From positions 1-64,000 of the forward strand of contig JAQUHA010000010.1 in the NCBI GenBank assembly GCA_028683855.1: a stretch of DNA of 64,000 nucleotides, read 5' to 3'. This document shows, piece by piece, positions 33,853-42,802 of the stretch; the stretch's first letter is position 1; every line of letters starts with the position of its first letter. The position numbers were made by a program, and so were the translations under genes. The notes beneath the pieces were generated by a model. It was not told where the DNA came from. It was given only the letters and a program-made list of their open reading frames with translations, and ran no database searches. The stretch comes from Desulfuromonadaceae bacterium (lineage in GTDB: Bacteria > Desulfobacterota > Desulfuromonadia > Geobacterales > Pseudopelobacteraceae).

Positions 33853-34929
33853 CTATTCTGTCGGCACAACACTCCCGTCGTAACCACACAGAAGCGGAGC
33901 TATTTCAATACCTGGTGCGTGTTTAGCTGCAGCCGCTGCCGCTTTTAAGGCAACCAGCGAGACGAGCTCCCTGTTAAAGCGGCTTGTTACAGCAATTTCA
34001 CGAGCCGTATTGGCACCGGAAATAATAGAAAGATTCTCCGCAGAAAAACCTGCCGCCACGCCCCATCTGTATAAAATTTCAAGATCAAGCTCGGAAGCCA
34101 CTGCATGAGTATTCTCATAGCCGCAGGCAATCTTAAGCATTTTAGCGAATTGGCAGGCAACAACAGGCTGCATGAAACCACGCTCTGCACAGGCACGCAA
34201 AGCATAAGCAACATGATCACCCATCATAACGTAAGCCTCTTCCGGCAGATGCTGCAGACACCCCTGCACAGCCTTCTCACTGCTCCGTCCGGTCGATAGA
34301 ACCACATTTTCAGAGTTACAGGCTTTAGCAACATCTACAGCCGCATCTATTGTATCAGTCCAGGCTTTAGCTGAAACAGCCCGAACAATGCCGGTAGTAC
34401 CAAGTATAGATAACCCGCCGACTATCCCCAGACGGGCGTTTAATGTTTTCTTTGCGCGATCTTCACCATCCGGAATATATATCTCTACGTTCAGTATTGA
34501 ATTCTGAATATTGAACTCCCTAATAACATCTCCGACAGAATCACCAATCATACGGCGCGGAACAGGATTTATCGCCCAATCACCAACCGCTACTGCAAGA
34601 CCCGGCTTTGTAACTTTTCCAACCCCACTTCCACCCGCAATAAAAACCTTAGCAGCATCTGCTGAATAAGAAACAGTTCTGGTTACCCGCGCATGAACCT
34701 CCACACCATTAGTCACATCGGGGTCATCTCCGGCATCCTTTACAACAAAACAAGCGGCTGCTGCATCTGAAAATGTTTGCCCGTCAATCTTAAAAGTCGC
34801 CGCACCGGTCGGAAGTTCTATGGTTGTTTCTGAAACAGACCGCTGGCTTGCCAACATCAGTGCAGCCCCTTTTGCAGCCGCTGCAGCACAGGCACCGGTG
34901 GTATAACCTGAGCGAAGATGTTTTTTCAT
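33853..34929 (-). CDS. cbiD: Cobalt-precorrin-5B (C1)-methyltransferase
   Basis: A 358-residue CbiD beginning with the family motif LRSGYTTGACAAAAAKGAA and with the middle GGSGVGKVTKPGL segment. It methylates C1 in the anaerobic cobalamin pathway. Its start overlaps the AEC transporter stop (ATGA), so it is the last gene of a unit cbiX-cbiC-transporter-cbiD. Other pathway genes (cbiE, T, F, G, H, J, A, P) are not in the window. Confidence 0.95.
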   Translation of the reverse strand: MKKHLRSGYTTGACAAAAAKGAALMLASQRSVSETTIELPTGAATFKIDGQTFSDAAAACFVVKDAGDDPDVTNGVEVHARVTRTVSYSADAAKVFIAGGSGVGKVTKPGLAVAVGDWAINPVPRRMIGDSVGDVIREFNIQNSILNVEIYIPDGEDRAKKTLNARLGIVGGLSILGTTGIVRAVSAKAWTDTIDAAVDVAKACNSENVVLSTGRSSEKAVQGCLQHLPEEAYVMMGDHVAYALRACAERGFMQPVVACQFAKMLKIACGYENTHAVASELDLEILYRWGVAAGFSAENLSIISGANTAREIAVTSRFNRELVSLVALKAAAAAAKHAPGIEIAPLLCGYDGSVVPTE

Positions 34930-35834
34930 GCAACCCTCTGCAGAAACAGATGCCAGAAATGAAGAGTAAGAAACGACATGGGAATTCCTATTCCGACCAG
35001 AAGACCTACCAATTGAGGGCGAAGATCATGGTCAATTGCTATTATTCCTGCGGTAATCATTGGTGCCATCGCTGCTTCAAAGATAGTGACCTGCATATTT
35101 GAGCCCGAAGTTCCTGCCAGAACGCAGTACAGTATGTAAATTACGGCTGGACCTAAAAAAAGTTTATATGCAAGCCCCGCAGAGAGAGGTTTCAGCATTG
35201 CACCCATCCCACCGAATTTGAGCTGAAAACCGACCGAGACAAGAGCAAGTGGAGTGATAGTACCTCCAAGCTTTTCAAGCAGAGAGACAGACCAGTCAGG
35301 AAAATCTACAGAACGAAGCATAAAAGCCAGAATAAGTGCCTGCAGAGGAGGAAACATGATTATCTTACGCAACATCTGCCGTGGAGTGACAGCGCCGGAG
35401 GAGTAAATTGTTGCTGCCATAATTCCAAGCGTAGAGAGAACCATGAATGAGCCGAACTGATCGGCGATAATGCCGATTCCCAGGTACTCTTTGCCGTAAT
35501 AGGCTTCGATCATAGGGAGACCGACAAAGGAGGTGTTCCCGAGTCCGGCAACCAGAACAAGAGCGCCGACAGTTGATCTCTCAAGCTTCAGCAATCTACC
35601 CGCAGTTCCAAAAAGAAACCAGGCTGTGACAAAGAGAATCCAGGCCATTAAACCGGTAAGTATAAGTGTTGAGTCTATCTTCAATGTGTGAATATGAAGA
35701 ATTGCGAGAGCAGGCAGAGAGATATGAATTATGAAGCCATTCAGAACAGCAGAGGTGGAAGAGGGAAATCGTCCGGTTTTCCTCAAACCTATACCGGCAA
35801 TCAGACAAACCGCCAAAAGGATGATGTTAGCCAT
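34926..35834 (-). CDS. AEC-family membrane transporter
   Basis: A 302-residue protein with about ten hydrophobic helices of the auxin efflux carrier family; VLVAGLGNTSFVGLPM near residue 92-107 is the conserved core. Bacterial members move dicarboxylates or other organic anions, and no substrate can be assigned. Its position between cbiC and cbiD, with an ATGA overlap into cbiD and 6 bases after cbiC, is unusual for this family. Confidence 0.88.
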   Translation of the reverse strand: MANIILLAVCLIAGIGLRKTGRFPSSTSAVLNGFIIHISLPALAILHIHTLKIDSTLILTGLMAWILFVTAWFLFGTAGRLLKLERSTVGALVLVAGLGNTSFVGLPMIEAYYGKEYLGIGIIADQFGSFMVLSTLGIMAATIYSSGAVTPRQMLRKIIMFPPLQALILAFMLRSVDFPDWSVSLLEKLGGTITPLALVSVGFQLKFGGMGAMLKPLSAGLAYKLFLGPAVIYILYCVLAGTSGSNMQVTIFEAAMAPMITAGIIAIDHDLRPQLVGLLVGIGIPMSFLTLHFWHLFLQRVA

Positions 35835-35840
35835 TACTGT

Positions 35841-36479
35841 TTATTGAGCATTAGACGCAAGAATTGCCAATGCGTTGACAACTGCGGCAGCTACATTAGA
35901 CCCACCTTTCCGACCTATATTGGTTATAAAAGGTATGTCATGCCCCCCTGATGCAAGCGCGTTTTTGCTCTCCTCAGCGCCAACAAATCCAACCGGCAGA
36001 CCGATTATGAGCGATGGGTTGGCTTCACCCGCTTCAACAAGTCTAAGCAGCTCAAAAAGTGCCGTGGGGGCATTACCAATAACAAAAATCCCGTTCTCAG
36101 CAGCTGCAACACCCTTTCGCATCGCTGCTATGGAACGGGTAATACCCTGAGAACAGGCAGAGTCTGAGACATCCTGATCAGCAACATAGCAGGAGACCAA
36201 AGATCCGAACTTTTGAAGACGCGGCTTACTGATCCCTGAAAGTGCCATATTAGTATCAGTAACAATCCCGGTTCCAGTTCTGAAGGCATAAACTGCCCTG
36301 TTAACAGCATCATCCGAAAAAACCATTGACTGTGCATACTCAAAGTCGGCGCTGGTATGTATTGCCCTCCGCACTATTTGCCATTCGTATTCACTCCAGC
36401 CATGGTCGCCAGCCTCCAGATCAATAATCCGGAATGATTCAGACTCTATCTCTTCAGGCTTCATCTTAAGTGAATCCAT
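35841..36479 (-). CDS. cbiC: Precorrin-8X/cobalt-precorrin-8 methylmutase
   Basis: A 212-residue CbiC/CobH. It moves the C11 methyl group to C12 to form hydrogenobyrinate or cobyrinate. RAIHTSADFEYAQ carries the catalytic histidine, and GNAPTALFELLRL and GLPVGFVGAEESK are family blocks. The ATG at 36479 shares a base with the cbiX stop (TGATG); a GTG nine bases upstream is less likely. Part of the cobalamin unit. Confidence 0.95.
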   Translation of the reverse strand: MDSLKMKPEEIESESFRIIDLEAGDHGWSEYEWQIVRRAIHTSADFEYAQSMVFSDDAVNRAVYAFRTGTGIVTDTNMALSGISKPRLQKFGSLVSCYVADQDVSDSACSQGITRSIAAMRKGVAAAENGIFVIGNAPTALFELLRLVEAGEANPSLIIGLPVGFVGAEESKNALASGGHDIPFITNIGRKGGSNVAAAVVNALAILASNAQ

Positions 36480-36862
36480 CACTGCCACCCTAACCTTTCA
36501 ACAGCCTCATTTATTCTCTCAGCTTCAATTTCGGCTAACTTGCGGTGAATCCCCAAATGCGCCCCCATCTCCATTATCAAACCTGGATAACGTTTTTTAG
36601 CCTCTTCGATCTCTTCAGGAAGATCATGTAGAACGTGTGCGCCCAGAAAAAGAAAATACGGCATAAGTAAAATTCGTTCGGCACCTTTTACAACACATAT
36701 ATCGATACCGCTCTGAATATTCGGTTCGTGCAACTCTCTGAAGGAGACCTCTACAATGTCAAAGCCTGTTATATCTTTGACCATTTTTGCCACTTCTCTG
36801 GCAGCATCATTAGCCTCGGCGATACGGCTTCCGTGAGCCATAATTAAAATTGCTGTTTTCAT
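36479..36862 (-). CDS. cbiX: Short sirohydrochlorin cobaltochelatase
   Basis: A 127-residue single-domain CbiX(S), which inserts Co2+ into sirohydrochlorin, the first committed step of anaerobic cobalamin synthesis. The metal ligands are expected in MAHGSR (His near residue 10) and LGAHVLHDLPEE. The small form functions as a dimer. ATG 36862 has AGGAAA upstream. No B12-riboswitch could be recognised ahead of it; the transglutaminase-like gene ends 44 bases upstream on the same strand. Confidence 0.93.
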   Translation of the reverse strand: MKTAILIMAHGSRIAEANDAAREVAKMVKDITGFDIVEVSFRELHEPNIQSGIDICVVKGAERILLMPYFLFLGAHVLHDLPEEIEEAKKRYPGLIMEMGAHLGIHRKLAEIEAERINEAVERLGWQ

Positions 36863-36906
36863 TGACAGTTTTCCTATATGCAAACGAAGTAGATTTAATT
36901 TACACC

Positions 36907-37548
36907 CTAAAAGCGTGGATGACCCGTCCCCTTTAAACGATTAAGCTGCGAAACTATAGCAAATCTTTTGTCATTGAGGACAAACTCTTCATCACGAATA
37001 AATGTTTCTACATATCTTGTCCCGCGAAACTGGGCAAACGCAAAAGTCCCCAATATATTCGTGGAATCCTGCTGCAAGCACTGCCCATCATGCTCCAGCT
37101 CCAACCATGCGTGGTCAAACCCACCAGTCGGAAGATCAGCCTCACCTATCACAATACGCACCTCAGATGCAGGCTTACCAAGAGCTCTGTATATACTGCA
37201 GAGCAGAATCGCCTTACCGAAACAGCTCGCCCTCCCCTCGGCAATAATATCCCCGGCAGGAACAGCTGGAATAGACGGATCATTTCCAATGCGGTCACGA
37301 ACGTAGATGTAGGCATTTTCATAACTGCCTAATGATTCAGCCAGCTTTCTAATTCGTCTGTCGTTTGGGGTAATAAGAACGGAGAGCTCTTTCGGATGAT
37401 TCACAAGCATATCGTGAAACGATGGCTTTACCGACCACCCAGCTCTACCGGTTATATGTCCAGAGATAAAAGCGGCAATAAGGAGAGCGATGACAAATCC
37501 TGCCATTCTGTAATCAAAGCGCGTATAGATTTTTTTGTATCTACCCAT
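36907..37548 (-). CDS. Membrane-anchored transglutaminase-like protein
   Basis: A 213-residue protein with one N-terminal membrane helix (about 15-32) and a transglutaminase-like fold. The Cys-His-Asp triad is seen: Cys109 in GRASCFGKA, His146 in GGFDHAWLE, and Asp161 in QQDSTN. It is therefore probably active, as a periplasmic protease, amidase or crosslinker; the substrate is unknown. It lies between an alpha/beta hydrolase gene and cbiX on the same strand. Confidence 0.85.
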   Translation of the reverse strand: MGRYKKIYTRFDYRMAGFVIALLIAAFISGHITGRAGWSVKPSFHDMLVNHPKELSVLITPNDRRIRKLAESLGSYENAYIYVRDRIGNDPSIPAVPAGDIIAEGRASCFGKAILLCSIYRALGKPASEVRIVIGEADLPTGGFDHAWLELEHDGQCLQQDSTNILGTFAFAQFRGTRYVETFIRDEEFVLNDKRFAIVSQLNRLKGTGHPRF

Positions 37549-37614
37549 ATTAACGTTCCATGAGCACGCAGTTTTTTACCAGCTTTTAGAAATGGCGGCG
37601 GATTTATCGAGCAA

Positions 37615-38409
37615 CTACTCAATTTTATCCGGCACACTCTTTCCGCCTATCCAATCAGTTATAACCTGAACAACCTTTTCCTCCAGACCGAAAAAGCCAT
37701 GTGTACTCAAACTGTCACAGGGAGCTGAACGGGGATATGCCCCTCCACTTACCTCTGTAAAATCTACGGTCGTGGTGGAGCGCAAACTTGCCTGTGTGAT
37801 CCGCGCCTCTTCTATAGGACTTACCCGACAGGCATCGTTTTTATGGTGAACCATCAGCACGGGCACCTGTAGCTTTTCAAGCGGGAGCCATCGCAGAAAA
37901 TTGTCATAATCCAGAGCGGAAGTAAGAACAACACCTTTAAGGTGTTCATCTTTAAGTCTTGTTCCAATCGCAGCCGCAGAGAGAGTGCCACGACTGTTAC
38001 CGACCAGAAAAATACGATCATATCCCGATCTTTCGAGATAATCTGTTAAATACAAGATGTCTTCGGCATGTTCAGAAGACTCCCGGAAACCTGTGCTCAT
38101 ACCGGTGTTATGATCAGACGGCGGAGATACTGTAAAAAGGGAGAGTCCGTTCTCAACAAATAGATCTGAGCTCCGTACAAGAAAATTCCACCCGGACACA
38201 ACGCCATTATCTGTAACTTTAAATGCCCCGGCTCCGTTACCACCCGGAAAGAGAATAAGCGCATCGAGTCCGGCTCTCTTTTCCGGAGTCATTGCGAGAA
38301 ATTCAAGCGTTACACCCGGGCGTGTGGGAATAGTGCGGAGTTCAGTAAGAGCTGCAGCATTGCAAGTCAGAAGAAGCATAAATATTGCTGTGCGAAGCAT
38401 AAAAAACAT
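37615..38409 (-). CDS. Exported alpha/beta hydrolase
   Basis: A 264-residue alpha/beta hydrolase with a signal peptide (hydrophobic 5-20, cleavage near AAA/LTE). The catalytic triad can be traced: nucleophile Ser139 in GNSRG, Asp192 in HHKNDACRV, and His237 in STHGFFG. It has a dienelactone hydrolase/esterase character, and the substrate is unknown. ATG 38409 lacks a strong ribosome site, and ATG 38400 is an alternative. Upstream region 38410-38739 is shared with the divergent DUF3332 gene. Confidence 0.85.
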   Translation of the reverse strand: MFFMLRTAIFMLLLTCNAAALTELRTIPTRPGVTLEFLAMTPEKRAGLDALILFPGGNGAGAFKVTDNGVVSGWNFLVRSSDLFVENGLSLFTVSPPSDHNTGMSTGFRESSEHAEDILYLTDYLERSGYDRIFLVGNSRGTLSAAAIGTRLKDEHLKGVVLTSALDYDNFLRWLPLEKLQVPVLMVHHKNDACRVSPIEEARITQASLRSTTTVDFTEVSGGAYPRSAPCDSLSTHGFFGLEEKVVQVITDWIGGKSVPDKIE

Positions 38410-38739
38410 CTATAAGCACCAACTCCGGTGAGATATTAATCCGGTGATTAAACAGTAAAATGCAGGAGTTTGCTCCCCACTGCGAAAATCGAGATCAGGA
38501 GATCGCCCCTACAGTGCCGCCATAGAAACAGGGGGGAAGATAACACTTTGGAAGAGTGCAGGCAAGAGGAGGTTTAAAGGTTAAATATGCTAACGGCAAT
38601 CTTTTGTATTGCCGCTAAAACTTATAAAGTTGTGCTATAATCTCTCACCATTAAAAGTTAGAGGGCATAGTAAAAATCTAACGATATCTTAAGACCGCTC
38701 ATTTACAGTGCAAATCTAATCCGAAGGGAGAATTCTAAA
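38410..38739. promoter_or_regulatory. 330-base divergent region with a promoter for the DUF3332 gene
   Basis: No gene is seen. An extended -10 box, TG-C-TATAAT (38633-38641), points towards the DUF3332 gene, with no clear -35. A hairpin CGGCAAT/ATTGCCG (about 38593-38613) lies just upstream of it. A GAGATCAGGAGATC segment near 38489-38502 looks like part of a dispersed repeat, but only one copy is in the window. Confidence 0.5.
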
Positions 38740-39270
38740 ATGAAAAAATCTATCTGCTCAATCATGATCAGCCTTTTACTTGCAACAACTCTACTTGGCT
38801 GCTACGGAAATTTTGTTCTGACAAAAAAGGTGTACCAGTTTAATGGAGAGGTAAAAAATAAATTTATACGTTCGGGAGTTACCTGGGCATTCCTCATAAT
38901 ACCTGTCTATAAAATTGCAGCATTGGCTGATTTTGTCGTTCTGAACACTATTCAGTTCTGGAGTGGAAGTAATCCGATAGCTGAGGGGGAAAAAACATTT
39001 GAATATGTAGATGGCGCAGATCGTTTTAATATCCGGACACAAAAAAGCGGAGATAATGTTACCTGTTACATAACCCATTACAACTTTGACAGATATATTG
39101 ACACGCTACAGATAGAGTTGGATAAAAACAGTAACAGTGCAAAGTCACTGTATAGATCAGGGTCAGACGTAGTTGAGAACTTCCTCTCGGATGACGGAAA
39201 CAGGGTTACAGTCCAGACACGCGAACCTGGATATTTTCCAGTAACGCTAACCGCCATGTCGAATCAATAA
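38740..39270 (+). CDS. DUF3332-family lipoprotein
   Basis: A 176-residue exported protein. The signal peptide ends at LLGC, with lipidated Cys21, and the body carries the DUF3332 pattern FVLTKKVYQFNGEV ... NTIQFWSGSNP, with a hydrophobic central segment (TWAFLIIPVYKIAALADFVV) that may be a membrane loop. The family has no known function but is common in Gram-negative envelopes. GGGAG lies before the ATG. It is convergent with the DUF4384 gene and opens the island of exported proteins that includes the caspases. Confidence 0.85.
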   Translation: MKKSICSIMISLLLATTLLGCYGNFVLTKKVYQFNGEVKNKFIRSGVTWAFLIIPVYKIAALADFVVLNTIQFWSGSNPIAEGEKTFEYVDGADRFNIRTQKSGDNVTCYITHYNFDRYIDTLQIELDKNSNSAKSLYRSGSDVVENFLSDDGNRVTVQTREPGYFPVTLTAMSNQ

Positions 39271-39294
39271 GGATTCCGGTGCAGTCACGCAGGG

Positions 39295-40164
39295 CTATTT
39301 TGCCGACGGTTTAGGCTTGGTAACGGCTGTTGTTGAAACTTCAGCGAACTCTGCAACGGTTTCTTTCTCCGAGAGTTTGACACCACGGGTTGCAAGCGAC
39401 AGTTCACTCTCATTGCTGTTAACGCTATAAACTCCGGCGCCGGCGATTGGAGTCACATTAATAACTCCGGTGGGGGAGGTACTGCCGTAAACGGTCACCG
39501 TCTCAGTTCCAAAAGGTTCAGATACTTCCAAATCAAAGCGATCAGTTCCGCAGGGGATTTCGTACATAACCCCACCGTTGAAATAATTCATATCACGAAA
39601 TGGATTAGGGAGCAGCTGCAGCAGCGTGCCGTCCGCCTGTTTATAAACAATTTTTGCATAAAACGGCTTATTGGCTTTGAAAAATATCTTCATATTATCT
39701 CCCTGAAGATACTCTTTTTTGTCCGTCCATACCTTAATGTCAAGCGGGCTGGAGGGGTCCATCTCTCCTGTTTCGCTACTTTTTTTTGCGCTTTTTGCCA
39801 TCGCTCTCTCATCCGGAACAACTTCAACCTTAATTTTGACCCTGCAGCAGTCTCCAAGCCCCTGCTCTTCATACCATTCCCTCATCAGCTCTTCCAGAAC
39901 CTTAATCTGAGCATTTGAATAAGCTGAGATAATATCTTTTTCCAGCACAGAATCAACAACATGAGTTTCAGACTGAATATGAGTTGATGCAGACTCCGCA
40001 GCGTTACGTTTTGCATCAGCAAAAGCGCTGGATTCAGTCATTTTGCGCGATTTATCGTCACCCATGCAGGAATAACCCTGACCTTCTGTGATTACTGACT
40101 GCCCCGCATAAAGTCTGGTAGTTGCCATACAGAGGCAGAAAGCCAGCAACATAATATTTCTCAT
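39295..40164 (-). CDS. Exported DUF4384 protein
   Basis: A 289-residue protein with a signal peptide (cleavage around residue 21, before QSVITEGQG). The N-terminal part (about 25-115) resembles LPP20-like domains, with a helical AKRNAAESAS segment. The C-terminal half (about 140-235) is DUF4384, with DIKVWTDKKEYLQGDNMKIFF and QLLPNPF. DUF4384 is frequently fused or adjacent to caspase-fold proteases and kinases, in keeping with the caspase genes here. It is 246 bases behind the last TRL-like gene with its own GGAGG site, so it may be a separate transcript. Confidence 0.85.
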   Translation of the reverse strand: MRNIMLLAFCLCMATTRLYAGQSVITEGQGYSCMGDDKSRKMTESSAFADAKRNAAESASTHIQSETHVVDSVLEKDIISAYSNAQIKVLEELMREWYEEQGLGDCCRVKIKVEVVPDERAMAKSAKKSSETGEMDPSSPLDIKVWTDKKEYLQGDNMKIFFKANKPFYAKIVYKQADGTLLQLLPNPFRDMNYFNGGVMYEIPCGTDRFDLEVSEPFGTETVTVYGSTSPTGVINVTPIAGAGVYSVNSNESELSLATRGVKLSEKETVAEFAEVSTTAVTKPKPSAK

Positions 40165-40409
40165 AGCAGATCCTCCAAAAAAAACAGTTGATAAGTTAAG
40201 AGCTTACAGCCGGCAGACCTGAATTAAAACCGAGCCGGTCAGATGACAGCAACGATTCATACACAGATAAGCGACATCTATTTTGCGACATTATATTTTT
40301 TATACTTCAAGTAGCAAGTGAAATTGTTCCGATGTTTACGGGATTACTCAGGGGTTTGGGGGGAGAATTTTGCTGATTGCAGCAATTTCAGTCCGGCAGG
40401 CACTTTCGA

Positions 40410-40724
40410 TCAATCACCATATACGATCAGAGTCTCCTGCCTGAAAGTGTCACCAAGAATACTCAATATTCTCCTATCCATATAATAAACTTTATCAATA
40501 CCAGCCCTCTTTGCCTCATTCAAAATAAATTCAGAAGTCCACTCTGCATACATATTTGATCCGCTTACAGGCTCAGTAACCTTATAATTAGTAATTTTAC
40601 AACTCTTCGAGCCAACAGGAGTCCCGTCAAATTTGTATGAATAGGGCAGTACCACATTTGAATAAATGCAACCGGTAAGAATTATTGGCAGCACCACACA
40701 TATTATTGCGGTTTTAATCGCCAT
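40410..40724 (-). CDS. TRL-like small lipoprotein (second of a tandem pair)
   Basis: A 104-residue lipoprotein with lipobox ILTGC and a TRL-like (PF13146) body: VGSKSCKITNY, a short AKRAGIDKVYYMD helix-strand and the terminal ETLIVYGD. The ATG at 40724 overlaps the end of the preceding TRL-like gene by 11 bases. It differs from its neighbour in the middle region, so the pair is an old duplication. Function unknown. Confidence 0.82.
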   Translation of the reverse strand: MAIKTAIICVVLPIILTGCIYSNVVLPYSYKFDGTPVGSKSCKITNYKVTEPVSGSNMYAEWTSEFILNEAKRAGIDKVYYMDRRILSILGDTFRQETLIVYGD

Positions 40725-41016
40725 AAACAACGGTTGTAACCTCTGTATAAAGCCCGAAAAGAACAGAAAACAGTTTGGTGTCTGCGTGTTGAATCACCTT
40801 TATATTGCCGTTTTCTGCGGCTGCCTTTGTACCTGCATCTCCCCAGGCTACAAGCCAGAGCAGCGAATGGTTGCTTGAAAGCCCGGTTTTTGAACCAAGC
40901 TCAGTTTTGTTAAATTCAGTACCAAGCGGACGCTGGATATTTGTGTAGACACAGCCTGTAAGAAAACAAGAGACAAGAATAGCTGTTATAATTTTACACT
41001 TGAACAATCGGCGCAT
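40714..41016 (-). CDS. TRL-like small lipoprotein (first of a tandem pair)
   Basis: A 100-residue lipoprotein, lipobox FLTGC, with the TRL-like core GSKTGLSSNHSLLWLVAWGDAGTKAAAENGNIKVIQHAD and a terminal TTVVYGD. The WGDAGTKAAAENG segment is the most recognisable family block. GAGGAA lies upstream of the ATG. It is 38 bases behind the caspase gene and so is likely co-transcribed with it. Confidence 0.85.
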   Translation of the reverse strand: MRRLFKCKIITAILVSCFLTGCVYTNIQRPLGTEFNKTELGSKTGLSSNHSLLWLVAWGDAGTKAAAENGNIKVIQHADTKLFSVLFGLYTEVTTVVYGD

Positions 41017-41054
41017 TTTAATTCCTCTCAGATAGACCGGCTGTATAAATCTGA

Positions 41055-42098
41055 TTACTTGAGTTCAGCAATAACCTGATTATCTTTTCCATTTACCGTT
41101 GGCTGCTGATCATTTCCAGTTAACCTGCGAGACATATAAGAAACTTTCTCGTCGAGATAGTTTTTCATCTCTGCAACTGAAATATTGTTGTCTTTGTTAT
41201 TATCAGCCTCCCCTTGAAGCCCTTTCAAAAAATAGTATGTAAACAAGGAGTGTTTTTTCTCATCATACCAGGAAGAGACCTGATTCTCGCTTGTACTTGT
41301 CAATAGAATGGAGTTTTTAGCAGCTATTTTATTGGTTTTGCCGACCACAAGCAGACCACTGATTCCTTTAAACAGAATACCCTTTGGTGAATTCCCGGAG
41401 AAGCATGAGTCAAGAACTACAGTCATCTTTTTAACAGGCAGCCTGGAGAGATTGTCATACAGAGCCTGAACCTTGTATCCGCTGTTGCTTATGTATTGGG
41501 GGTCGGCATCAACAGGGACGAAATACGCCTCTGGCTTGGGGGACTTTATATCAGGCGCACCATGACCGACATAATATACAAATACATTTGAAACATTCGG
41601 TTTAATAAAATTAAGCAGTTTACCCCCACCTTCACCAGTCTGCTGACCAAAAACCTCTGTAAAATCCGTAAGCGTAGCATTTTCGATATAAATTATGTTT
41701 CCGACCGGAATTCCGAGCGTATTAACCGCAAACTCCTTAACCTTACTTGCATCATTAACTGCAAAATCGACCGTACTTGTTTTCTTGTAATCTCTGTTAC
41801 CTATAATAACAGCAACATCGAATTTGTTTTTAAATTTACCTTCGGGAGCATCTCCAATTTCGTCACTATACTCTGGGGAACTGGCAGAAGTTGATGAATT
41901 ATTCTGAGCAGATGTATTTTTTTGATCAGAGGCACCGACCTGAACAGAAGTGTCGTATGAATCATACTCCTTGGGCTGAACTTTAGCTGTCAACTGTTCA
42001 CCATACCCACTGAAGTCTTTCACTATACCGTTTGCCAAGCCACAACCACTGCAGCCCAAAAGCATTCCAATATAGATGAATATTATCATTCTGTTCAT
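41055..42098 (-). CDS. Caspase-fold (C14) protease lipoprotein A
   Basis: A 347-residue exported protease. A signal peptide ends in a lipobox near LLGC (Cys16), followed by a disordered Ser/Asn-rich linker (about 45-85) and the caspase domain (about 93-345). The dyad is intact: His179 in YYVGHGAPD and Cys232 in VLDSCFSGNS. A DNNKDNNISVAEM segment near the end looks like an EF-hand loop. The location is outside the cytoplasm, so cell-death roles of cytosolic caspases do not transfer directly. A GGAGG site sits directly behind the T-tract of a terminator (42110-42139). Its domain is closely similar to that of protease B at 43437-44804. Confidence 0.9.
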   Translation of the reverse strand: MNRMIIFIYIGMLLGCSGCGLANGIVKDFSGYGEQLTAKVQPKEYDSYDTSVQVGASDQKNTSAQNNSSTSASSPEYSDEIGDAPEGKFKNKFDVAVIIGNRDYKKTSTVDFAVNDASKVKEFAVNTLGIPVGNIIYIENATLTDFTEVFGQQTGEGGGKLLNFIKPNVSNVFVYYVGHGAPDIKSPKPEAYFVPVDADPQYISNSGYKVQALYDNLSRLPVKKMTVVLDSCFSGNSPKGILFKGISGLLVVGKTNKIAAKNSILLTSTSENQVSSWYDEKKHSLFTYYFLKGLQGEADNNKDNNISVAEMKNYLDEKVSYMSRRLTGNDQQPTVNGKDNQVIAELK

Positions 42099-42109
42099 AC
42101 ACTGCCTCC

Positions 42110-42139
42110 AAAAAAAGCGGACGATTTAATCGTCCGCTT
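42110..42139 (-). terminator. Intrinsic terminator between a TRL-like gene and caspase A
   Basis: On the minus strand a perfect 10-base stem (AAGCGGACGA/TCGTCCGCTT, 5-base loop) is followed by seven Ts. The caspase ribosome site GGAGG starts immediately after the last T and the ATG follows at 42098. Transcripts from the upstream lipoprotein promoter must pass it to reach the caspase gene. Confidence 0.85.
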
Positions 42140-42162
42140 CAAGTTAAGTTACTGAATAAAAG

Positions 42163-42465
42163 TTATTTACCGTAAACTTTCACGCACATTCTCTCAAAAA
42201 ACATATACCACTGATAGTTGTAATCAGTGAGGAGTACTTTTGAAATTTTTGCTTCTTGTGCAGCATTCTTCACACTTGCAGTTCCAACAGGGAGCAGGTT
42301 CAAAATTTTGAGCTGGCATGACTCACCCTCTCTCCAGGTAGAAGCCTGTGAGAAGTCTACTTCGTTGAGCTTAACATCATTTACAACAGGAGAGAACTGT
42401 GAAATACAGCCGGTCAAGCTCACCATCATACCTACAGTTGCCAACAACAGTACCATTTTTTTCAT
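42163..42465 (-). CDS. TRL-like small lipoprotein upstream of caspase A
   Basis: A 100-residue lipoprotein with a signal peptide ending SLTGC. The body REGESCQLKILNLLPVGTASVKNAAQEAKISKVLLTDYN matches the TRL-like pattern, though the C-terminus (RMCVKVYGK) has an extra cysteine. It is the first gene of the minus-strand unit, with a TATAAT-like box at 42488-42493 and AGGAGG before the ATG. A strong terminator follows it at once. Confidence 0.78.
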   Translation of the reverse strand: MKKMVLLLATVGMMVSLTGCISQFSPVVNDVKLNEVDFSQASTWREGESCQLKILNLLPVGTASVKNAAQEAKISKVLLTDYNYQWYMFFERMCVKVYGK

Positions 42466-42802
42466 CTTTTCTTCCTCCTATTCTGAAATTATAAAGCTGG
42501 AGCTTCTATCTCATAAAATGCAAACAAAAGATAGTATTAATTTATAACAACGGTTCCAACTACATCAGGATTCCGTTTATAGCTATTGCAAACAGAGATA
42601 CATTCGCAATTTACCACTATTAAAATAATTCAAATCGCAAACCAAGTTTGTAACTATCCTATTTTATAAAACATAGTTAAAATTACTCGGGAATATTTTT
42701 CTCAAAAAAACTCATTTATTTTAACTTAAATAACTTGACCAGTAAATATTTCCATTATATAAAGGCTCACCGTTTTTTAATTTTATGAAACTAGGAGAAA
42801 CC
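42466..42802. promoter_or_regulatory. Divergent promoter region of the caspase island
   Basis: No gene is seen in this AT-rich stretch. For the plus strand, -35 TTGACC (42735-42740) and -10 TATAAA (42758-42763) are separated by 17 bases and lie about 40 bases before the lipoprotein start. For the minus strand, TATAAT (42493-42488) lies just ahead of the TRL-like gene with only a weak -35. Both units of the island therefore start from here. Confidence 0.65.

Noticed and set aside
36863..36906. B12 riboswitch ahead of cbiX
   Set aside because: The gap to the upstream gene is too short and no B12-box-like sequence was seen; the wider upstream region at 38410-38739 also lacks one.
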